Under the pieces are notes generated by a model, which was given only the letters and a program-made list of their open reading frames with translations, had not been told where the DNA came from and did not search any database. Position numbers and translations under genes: made by a program. From Alphaproteobacteria bacterium (lineage in GTDB: Bacteria > Pseudomonadota > Alphaproteobacteria > Acetobacterales > Acetobacteraceae): a DNA stretch of 11,745 bases. The DNA is taken from positions 1 through 11,745 of the forward strand of contig JAMFRY010000088.1 in NCBI GenBank assembly GCA_026225015.1, in the 5' to 3' direction. This document shows, one piece after another, positions 6,306 to 11,745 of this stretch (positions are counted from its first letter, which is position 1; every line of letters begins with the position of its first letter).

Positions 6306-7483
6306 TGGCGGTAAAAACTGTCACGATAAAAACTGTAACGATTCTGGGTTGCACCGGCAGCGTCGGGACGCAGACAATGGATATTCTGGCAGAAAACTCG
6401 GAAAACTATCACGTCCGCGCGCTGGTCGGCGGGCGCAATGTCAAGCTGCTCGCCGAACAGGCCAGGAAATTCCGCCCCGAAATCACCGTGGTGGCAGAAG
6501 CCTCGCTCTACCACGAATTACGCGCAGCCTTGGCGGGGACCAACCTCCAATGCGCCGCCGGCCGCGCCGCGGTGCTCGAGGCGGCGGCGATGAAGGTGGA
6601 CTGGACGATGTCTGCCATTACCGGCGTCATCGGCCTGGAGCCGACATTGGCCGCGGTGAAGCATGGCGGCACCATCGCTTTTGCGAATAAGGAGGCGTTG
6701 GTCTCGGCCGGCGATGTTTTCCTCAAGGCGGTCGCGCAATATGGCGCGACCCTGCTACCGGTCGATTCCGAGCATAACGCTATCATGCAGGCCATGGCCG
6801 GCGGCAATCACAAATCGGTCGAGAAAATCGTGCTCACCGCCTCGGGCGGGCCGTTCCGCGAGCATAGCCTGGAAGAGATGTTCGGCATCAAGCCGGAGGC
6901 GGCGTTGCGCCATCCGATCTGGTCGATGGGCGCGAAAATCTCGATCGACAGCGCGACCATGATGAACAAAGGCCTGGAAGTTATTGAAGCTGCGAGATTG
7001 TTTTCGCTCGCATCGGATCAGATCGAGGTTGTGGTGCATCCGCAATCGGTGATCCATGGCCTGGCCTATTATTCCGATGGCAGCGTTCTGGCGCAGCTTG
7101 GCGCGCCGGATATGCGCATCCCCATCGCCCATGCGCTGGCCTGGCCAAGCCGCCTTGGCACCCAGGCGCCGCGCCTGAATTTGGCGGAGGTCGCGCGGCT
7201 GGATTTTTTCCCGCCTGACGAGGCGCGTTTCCCGGCTTTGCGCCTGGCGCGCGAGGCGCTGATCGCCGGCGCCGGCGCGCCAACCGTGCTGAACGCGGCC
7301 AATGAGGTGGCAGTGGCGGAATTTCTGGCAGGCTCGATCGGGTTTCTGGACATCGCCGCTATTGTTGAGACCGTGCTGACGCAATTCGGCGCGCCGGCGG
7401 CGAATGATCTGGCCGCCGTTCTGGCCTTGGATAACGCCGCGCGCGATGCCGCGACAAGGCTGACCGCCGCAAAGGCCGCTTGA
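6305..7483 (+). CDS. dxr: 1-deoxy-D-xylulose 5-phosphate reductoisomerase
   Basis: Dxr catalyses the first committed step of the MEP isoprenoid pathway, DXP to 2-C-methyl-D-erythritol 4-phosphate with NADPH and a divalent metal. The 392 residues are typical. The NADPH loop GCTGSVGTQ is at about 15-23. FANKEALVSAG is the conserved linker. The metal ligands are seen in VDSEHNAI (Asp154, Glu156) and MMNKGLE (Glu225). TASGGPFRE, HPIWSMGAKISIDSATM and VVHPQSVIHG complete the active site, and NAANEVAVAEFL marks the C-terminal helical domain. The start is ATG 6305, overlapping the cdsA stop by one base. The frame stays open back to 5501, but that part lies within cdsA and makes no sense. The N-terminus repeats KTVTI twice (residues 4-8 and 9-13). 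The stop codon lies within a tandem duplication. Its product pathway feeds UppS. Confidence 0.97.
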   Translation: MAVKTVTIKTVTILGCTGSVGTQTMDILAENSENYHVRALVGGRNVKLLAEQARKFRPEITVVAEASLYHELRAALAGTNLQCAAGRAAVLEAAAMKVDWTMSAITGVIGLEPTLAAVKHGGTIAFANKEALVSAGDVFLKAVAQYGATLLPVDSEHNAIMQAMAGGNHKSVEKIVLTASGGPFREHSLEEMFGIKPEAALRHPIWSMGAKISIDSATMMNKGLEVIEAARLFSLASDQIEVVVHPQSVIHGLAYYSDGSVLAQLGAPDMRIPIAHALAWPSRLGTQAPRLNLAEVARLDFFPPDEARFPALRLAREALIAGAGAPTVLNAANEVAVAEFLAGSIGFLDIAAIVETVLTQFGAPAANDLAAVLALDNAARDAATRLTAAKAA

Positions 7484-7511
7484 TTTTTGCGCCGCGAAGG
7501 CCGCTTGATTT
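7466..7511 (+). repeat. 25-base-period tandem duplication across the dxr stop codon
   Basis: A 21-base unit at 7466-7486 recurs at 7491-7511 with one mismatch (A to G at the sixth base). The first copy contains the end of dxr including its TGA. A shorter echo, CTTGATTT, follows at 7519-7526. The second copy lies in untranslated sequence upstream of the chosen rseP start. It looks like a slippage duplication that lengthened the dxr-rseP gap. Confidence 0.85.
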
Positions 7512-7548
7512 CGCGCTACTTGATTTCTGTTGGATGGGTGCAACGGTT

Positions 7549-8628
7549 ATGACGGAAATGCTTCGCTCGATCCTGGCCTTCATCGTCGTGCTTGGTCCGT
7601 TGGTGTTTTTTCACGAGCTTGGCCACTACCTGATGGCGCGGGCGCGCGGCGTGGTGGTGGAAGCGTTTTCGATCGGTTTCGGCCCGGCCTTGCTGTCCTG
7701 GAGGGCCAAATCGGGGACGGTGTGGAAAATCTCGGCCTTGCCGCTTGGCGGCTACGTGAAAATGCAGGGCTGGGGCCAGGAGGATGATGCGGCGCCGGTG
7801 CCAGGCTCCTTCGGCGGCGCCACGCTGCGCTCCAAGGCGTTGATCGTGGCCGCCGGACCGGTGGCGAATCTGATCCTGGCTTTTGCGCTGTTTGTCGGGT
7901 TGTTCGCCATTGCCGGCCAGACCCAGGTTGCGCCGGTATTGAGCCAGATCACCCCGAAATCGCCGGCGGCGCTTGGCGGCCTACTGCCGGGGGATCGGAT
8001 CCTTACCGCCGAAGGGCAGCCGATCCATTATTTTCAGGACCTGCAACAGATCATCGAGGCGCATCCGGATACCGAGCTGGTGTTCACGCTGAACCGGCAC
8101 GGCAGCGTGCAGCAGAAGCAGCTGCGCACCGGGCAGAAGGCGGAGGGGGGCGCCGAGATTGGTTTTCTCGGCGTGGAGGGCGACCAGGAAGTGGTGCAGC
8201 ATTTCTCCTTGCTCAGCGCCGTGGCGGCGGCTGGCCAGGAGACCTGGAGCTTGATAACGGCGACCTTGGCCGGGCTTTGGAACCTGGCGGTTCACCATTC
8301 CGGCATGCAGGATCTTGGTGGGCCGCTCCGGATCGCGCAACTCTCCGGCAAGGTCGCGGCGATGGGCGTTCCCAGCCTGATTTCCTTCATTGCCATGCTG
8401 TCGGTCAATCTTGGCCTGGTGAATCTGGTGCCGATTCCGATTCTCGATGGCGGGCATTTGCTGTTTTACGCCGGCGAGGCGCTCTATGGCCGGCCGATCC
8501 CGCGCCGCGCCCAGGAGATCGGCCTGCGCTTCGGCTTTGCCCTGCTATTGAGTTTGTTCGCCTTCACTACGTTCAATGATCTGACGCAGATGGGGGCGCT
8601 GCATTGGGTCGCGCATCTGTTCGGTTAG
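7549..8628 (+). CDS. rseP: RIP-type site-2 zinc metalloprotease, RseP family
   Basis: This inner-membrane protease cuts substrates inside the membrane. In E. coli RseP cleaves the anti-sigma factor RseA and remnant signal peptides. The protein has 359 residues with one PDZ domain, shorter than the two-PDZ E. coli protein (about 450) but usual for alphaproteobacteria. The zinc site HELGH is at residues 22-26 in the first helix and the third ligand motif is NLVPIPILDGGH, with Asp300. LPLGGYVKMQG and GPVANLILAF are family blocks, and the PDZ domain spans about 125-205 (SPAALGGLLPGDRI). The start is probably ATG 7549 (MTEMLRSIL); ATG 7534 and ATG 7558 are alternatives, and the frame is open from TTG 7480, which would add residues translated from a duplicated sequence. 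rseP next to bamA is the common proteobacterial order. Confidence 0.94.
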   Translation: MTEMLRSILAFIVVLGPLVFFHELGHYLMARARGVVVEAFSIGFGPALLSWRAKSGTVWKISALPLGGYVKMQGWGQEDDAAPVPGSFGGATLRSKALIVAAGPVANLILAFALFVGLFAIAGQTQVAPVLSQITPKSPAALGGLLPGDRILTAEGQPIHYFQDLQQIIEAHPDTELVFTLNRHGSVQQKQLRTGQKAEGGAEIGFLGVEGDQEVVQHFSLLSAVAAAGQETWSLITATLAGLWNLAVHHSGMQDLGGPLRIAQLSGKVAAMGVPSLISFIAMLSVNLGLVNLVPIPILDGGHLLFYAGEALYGRPIPRRAQEIGLRFGFALLLSLFAFTTFNDLTQMGALHWVAHLFG

Positions 8629-8680
8629 GTTGAAGTAGGGCGCTTGCCCCTGAGAGCGGCGCGTGTCAAAGGCCCCGCGT

Positions 8681-8753
8681 AGCGCTTTGTCACAGCAAGC
8701 CCGGCCTGCCCTTCTGGCCGGAGGGCTCCAACCCTTGTACTGTGACAGGCGCT
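8681..8753 (+). promoter_or_regulatory. Nested inverted repeat in the rseP-bamA gap
   Basis: TGTCACAG (8688-8695) and CTGTGACA (8740-8747) are a perfect inverted repeat. The pairing extends outward by AGCGC (8681-8685) with GCGCT (8749-8753), giving about 14 bp with a small bulge. Inside it, CCGGCC (8701-8706) pairs with GGCCGG (8716-8721). No T-run follows, so it is not an ordinary terminator. It may be a structured bamA leader or a protein-binding region. The rest of the gap (8754-8826) holds only the bamA ribosome site that I can support. Confidence 0.55.
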
Positions 8754-8826
8754 GTGCTGTTCAGGCCGGTTGTATTCTAGCGGCAGGCCGGCATGTCGTG
8801 CCTGAATTGGGATGGGAGGTTCGTTT

Positions 8827-11196
8827 TTGCTTAAGCCGCGCTCGGTTCTATTGGCCTCCGTTTGCCTGTTGCCCAGCCTGTTGGGCCCCGCCTTGCTGGG
8901 TTACAACACGGCGTTGGCGCAATCGCCCGCCCCCAGCCAGGTTCAGCCTCCCGTGCCTCAAGGCGGCACCGTTGAAGCCGTTTCGGTTGCCGGCAACCAG
9001 CGAATCCAGACCGGCACCATCGAAAGCTATATGGTCATCCAACAGGGCGATCCGTTCGATCCGAACAAAATCAATCTAAGCCTGAAGACTCTGTACGCAA
9101 CCGGCCTGTTCCAGAACGTGTCGATCACCCGCAGCGGCAACACCCTGCAGGTGAACGTGGTGGAGAACCCGACTGTCGCGGCAGTGTTCTTCCAGGGCAA
9201 CAAGGCGATCGAGGACAAGGATGCGGCGGCGGCGATTTCGCTGAAATCCCGCGCGGTTTTCACCACCGCCGCGGCCGAGGCCGACCGCCGCGCGCTGCTC
9301 GACCTCTACGCCAAGAAGGGACATTTCGACGCGACCGTGACGCCCAATATCATCCGATTATCCGATAACCGGGTGAATGTGGTGTTTCAGTGCACTGACG
9401 GCGCGGAGACCAAGATCAGCCGGATCACCTTCGTCGGCAACCAGCATTTCAGCCAAGGCAAGCTGCGCGAGGTCGTCTCCAGCCGGGAGAACGCCTGGTT
9501 CCGCTTTCTCTCCAGCTCGGATCAATTTAATCCCGAGCGCGTGCAATATGACGAGGAGTTGCTGCGGCAGTTCTACCTGCATCAAGGCTATGCCGATTTC
9601 CAGATGAACAGCGCCAATGCGGAGCTCTCGCCGGATCGCAAATCCTTCTATCTGACCTATAACTTCACCGAAGGTCCGCGCTACCGCGTGGCCAGCATCA
9701 CGGTGGTGGTGTCGGGCATCCGCAATCTCTCCGGCGGCCAGCTCCGCGGTCTGGTGCCGATCTCCAAGGGCGACTGGTTCGACGGCAATGCGCTCGCCGA
9801 AGGCATCACCGCGGTTTCCACCAAGGCGCAGGATCTCGGCTATGCCTTCGCGCAGGTCAATCCGGATGTGGAGACCGACCCCGCGAGCCGCACGCTGAAA
9901 ATCACGCTCAACGTGGTGCAGGGGCCGCAGGTTTATATCCAGCGGATCGACATCACCGGCAATACCCGCACCGAAGACAAGGTCATCCGCCGCGAGCTGA
10001 CCGTCGCCGATGGCGATGGCTATAGCCAGACGAAAATCGATAAATCCAAAAGCAATCTGAAAGATCTCGGCTACTTTAAGGATGAGGATATCACGACCTC
10101 GGCCGGCACGACGCCGCAGCAGGTGATTCTCGACACCAAGGTCACCGAACAGGCGACCGGCCAGTTCTCGCTGGGCGGCGGCTATTCCTCCAGCCTCGGC
10201 GCGCTGGTGAATGCCGGGTTGTCGCAGAACAACTTCCTGGGCACCGGGGTGAATACCAGCATCAACGCCGTGCTGGCGCAGCGCGGCACGCAGATCAATC
10301 TGGGCGTCACCAACCCGTATTTCCTGGATCGCAATTTGATCGCCGGCTTCGACCTATTCCGGACGGTGACGGATTCCTATACTTCCGCGGCGACCGCCTA
10401 TTCCTATTCGGAAAGCGATATCGGCGCCGATGTGCGGCTCGGCTATCGCTTCAACGCCAATGTGCGGCAATCCTTCACCTATACGCTCAGCCAGCGCGAC
10501 GTGTACGATATCGCCACCGGCTCCAGTCTTTACGTGCTGGACGAGCAAGGGATCTCCAGCCTCTCCCAGCTCAGCCAGACGCTTTCCTTCGATTATGTGA
10601 ATGACGACCAGAACCCGACGTCAGGCCTGCTGGTCGACCTCACCGCTGATTTCGCCGGACTGGGCGGCACGGCCAAATATGTCAGGCTCAGCCCGGATGC
10701 GACCTATTACGTTCCGCTCGAGCATCTTTTCGGCAACAAATCCTGGGTGCTGAAATTCGCCGCCACCGGCGGCTATGTGATCCCGACTTTCGGCTACCAG
10801 GATCACATCATCGACCGTTTCTTCCTCGGCGGTGATTCCTTGCGCGGCTTTGCCGATGGCGGCGTCGGGCCGCATGACGCAACCACCGGCGACAGCCTGG
10901 GCGGCAATATCATGTGGACGGAATCGACCGAGCTGCAATTCCCCTTGCCGCTTTCGCCGGATCTTGGTGTCAATGGCTTTGCCTTTGTCGATACCGGGAG
11001 TACCTATGGTGTCCCGGCCTCCGAGTTGAATAATGGCCCGGCTTACGACAGCGCCGGGCCCAGGATCGGCACGGGCTTGGGCGTTGCCTGGAATACCCCT
11101 TTCGGACTGATCGATCTTTCCTTTGCCGAACCCATCGTGCGGCAGAAAAAAGATCAGATTCAGCAATTCCGCGTTTCATTTGGTACGAGGTTCTAG
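8827..11196 (+). CDS. bamA: Outer membrane protein assembly factor BamA
   Basis: BamA is the Omp85 core of the BAM complex, which folds beta-barrel proteins into the outer membrane. A signal peptide (MLKPRSVLLAS..., likely cut after ALA, about residue 31) is followed by five POTRA domains starting near residues 48, 114, 195, 286 and 369; these show the usual strand-GN pattern (VSVAGNQRI, VFFQGNKAI, ITFVGNQHF, IDITGNTRT). The 16-strand barrel begins near 444. The loop-6 motif is LRGF (672-675), a variant of VRGF/Y. The protein ends in the aromatic barrel signal VSFGTRF. The start is probably TTG 8827, six bases after a strong GGGAGGT (8814-8820); ATG 8812 lies upstream of that site and has no ribosome site. 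One cysteine (about residue 189) is present in the mature part. The TAG stop shares one base with the next start. Confidence 0.96.
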   Translation: MLKPRSVLLASVCLLPSLLGPALLGYNTALAQSPAPSQVQPPVPQGGTVEAVSVAGNQRIQTGTIESYMVIQQGDPFDPNKINLSLKTLYATGLFQNVSITRSGNTLQVNVVENPTVAAVFFQGNKAIEDKDAAAAISLKSRAVFTTAAAEADRRALLDLYAKKGHFDATVTPNIIRLSDNRVNVVFQCTDGAETKISRITFVGNQHFSQGKLREVVSSRENAWFRFLSSSDQFNPERVQYDEELLRQFYLHQGYADFQMNSANAELSPDRKSFYLTYNFTEGPRYRVASITVVVSGIRNLSGGQLRGLVPISKGDWFDGNALAEGITAVSTKAQDLGYAFAQVNPDVETDPASRTLKITLNVVQGPQVYIQRIDITGNTRTEDKVIRRELTVADGDGYSQTKIDKSKSNLKDLGYFKDEDITTSAGTTPQQVILDTKVTEQATGQFSLGGGYSSSLGALVNAGLSQNNFLGTGVNTSINAVLAQRGTQINLGVTNPYFLDRNLIAGFDLFRTVTDSYTSAATAYSYSESDIGADVRLGYRFNANVRQSFTYTLSQRDVYDIATGSSLYVLDEQGISSLSQLSQTLSFDYVNDDQNPTSGLLVDLTADFAGLGGTAKYVRLSPDATYYVPLEHLFGNKSWVLKFAATGGYVIPTFGYQDHIIDRFFLGGDSLRGFADGGVGPHDATTGDSLGGNIMWTESTELQFPLPLSPDLGVNGFAFVDTGSTYGVPASELNNGPAYDSAGPRIGTGLGVAWNTPFGLIDLSFAEPIVRQKKDQIQQFRVSFGTRF

Positions 11197-11745
11197 TGGC
11201 TTTTTTTTCACGTCTAGCGACATTTTTCTGCCTGACCGCCGGACTGCTGGCCGGGGCTTCCCCCAGCGCGATCGCGCAATCCTCGCCTGGTTATTTCATC
11301 CCGCCCGCCGCCCAGAGCGCCCAGGGCCCCAAGAGTGCGCCATCTGCGCATCAGAACCGGCCGGTTGCAGCCGTGCCGGCCGATTCCGCTACGCAATCGG
11401 CGCAGTCGGGGCAAGCCGGCGCCGCGCCGCAGCAGCAATTGCCGCCGGTACCGCAATTGCCGGCGCTGCCGCCAGGCAGCCCGCCCCCGGTTGCCGTGAT
11501 CGGCGTGTTGAGCGTGCCCGATGTGATGCAGAAATCCACCGCTGCGCAGGGCGTGCAGAAGATCATTCATGGCCGTCAGGCAGGGCTCGAGGCCGATGCG
11601 GAAAAGGCCCGGGCGCGGATCCAGGCTGAGCAGCAGGCGATTGCGGCGCAGCGCTCGAAGCTGACAGACGCGCAGCTTGAAGCCAAGGAGCAGGCGCTGC
11701 AAAATGAAATCGCCGAGACCCAGACGAAATTCCAGGCCCGCAACC
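11196..11745 (+). CDS. OmpH/Skp-family periplasmic chaperone, N-terminal part
   Basis: The frame from GTG 11196 is open to the right edge, about 183 residues. GAGG (11187-11190) lies five bases upstream, and the start overlaps the bamA TAG by one base (TAGTG). A signal peptide (residues 1-27, FFSRLATFFCLTAGLLAGAS, cut after AIA) is followed by an unusually long linker of about 70 residues rich in Pro, Ala and Gln. The OmpH-type domain begins near residue 99 with VAVIGVLSVPDVMQKSTAAQG, followed by a charged coiled-coil arm (from about 125 to the edge), matching the alpha-hairpin tentacle of Skp. Skp holds unfolded outer-membrane proteins in the periplasm for BamA, so the position is fitting. 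The C-terminal return helix is outside the window. A run of eight T (11201-11208) sits within codons 2-5. Confidence 0.85.
   Translation, partial: MAFFSRLATFFCLTAGLLAGASPSAIAQSSPGYFIPPAAQSAQGPKSAPSAHQNRPVAAVPADSATQSAQSGQAGAAPQQQLPPVPQLPALPPGSPPPVAVIGVLSVPDVMQKSTAAQGVQKIIHGRQAGLEADAEKARARIQAEQQAIAAQRSKLTDAQLEAKEQALQNEIAETQTKFQARN

Noticed and set aside
1..11745. A previously undescribed multi-gene system, CRISPR array, prophage, transposase or defence island
   Set aside because: All but the two leftmost genes are standard members of a conserved housekeeping cluster. There are no spaced repeats, integrase or transposase domains and no toxin-antitoxin pairs. Novelty, if any, lies in the non-coding junctions.

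Overview
The window is about 11.7 kb of GC-rich chromosomal DNA. Its core is the classic proteobacterial translation / isoprenoid / envelope cluster in the order rpsB-tsf-pyrH-frr-uppS-cdsA-dxr-rseP-bamA-skp, all on the + strand. Gene order, codon use and the short single-PDZ RseP fit an alphaproteobacterium. The protein style and a long palindromic repeat between rpsB and tsf, of a kind I loosely associate with acetic acid bacteria, suggest Acetobacteraceae (Rhodospirillales). The family assignment is an inference; the class is fairly secure.

Layout. Bases 2-463 hold the C-terminal part of a Rossmann-type NAD(P)-dependent epimerase-like protein, which enters from the left. Bases 575-1129 on the - strand hold a small two-helix membrane protein that I do not recognise. 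A divergent gap of about 300 bases follows, and its right end can fold into a compact structured leader in front of rpsB. Then come rpsB (ribosomal protein S2) and tsf (EF-Ts), separated by a large palindrome with a T-tract. pyrH (UMP kinase) is reached after two further hairpins. From pyrH on, the genes are tightly packed: frr (ribosome recycling), uppS (undecaprenyl-PP synthase), cdsA (CDP-diacylglycerol synthase), dxr (DXP reductoisomerase) and rseP (site-2 protease). A structured gap of about 200 bases precedes bamA (outer-membrane assembly), and a Skp/OmpH-like periplasmic chaperone gene runs off the right end.

How the genes work together. S2, EF-Ts and RRF serve translation. PyrH makes UDP for nucleotide supply. 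Dxr feeds the MEP isoprenoid pathway, from which UppS builds the lipid carrier for peptidoglycan and LPS. CdsA activates phosphatidic acid for phospholipids. RseP, BamA and Skp serve envelope stress response and outer-membrane protein biogenesis. Three junctions overlap by exactly one base (frr/uppS, cdsA/dxr, bamA/skp), which suggests translational coupling.

I see no mobile element with a transposase, CRISPR array, tRNA, rRNA or defence system. The coding part is conserved housekeeping DNA. The parts worth a second look are the non-coding junctions: the rpsB leader, the rpsB-tsf palindrome, a perfect 17-bp GAAA-loop hairpin after tsf, a 25-base tandem duplication over the dxr stop codon, and the nested inverted repeat before bamA.
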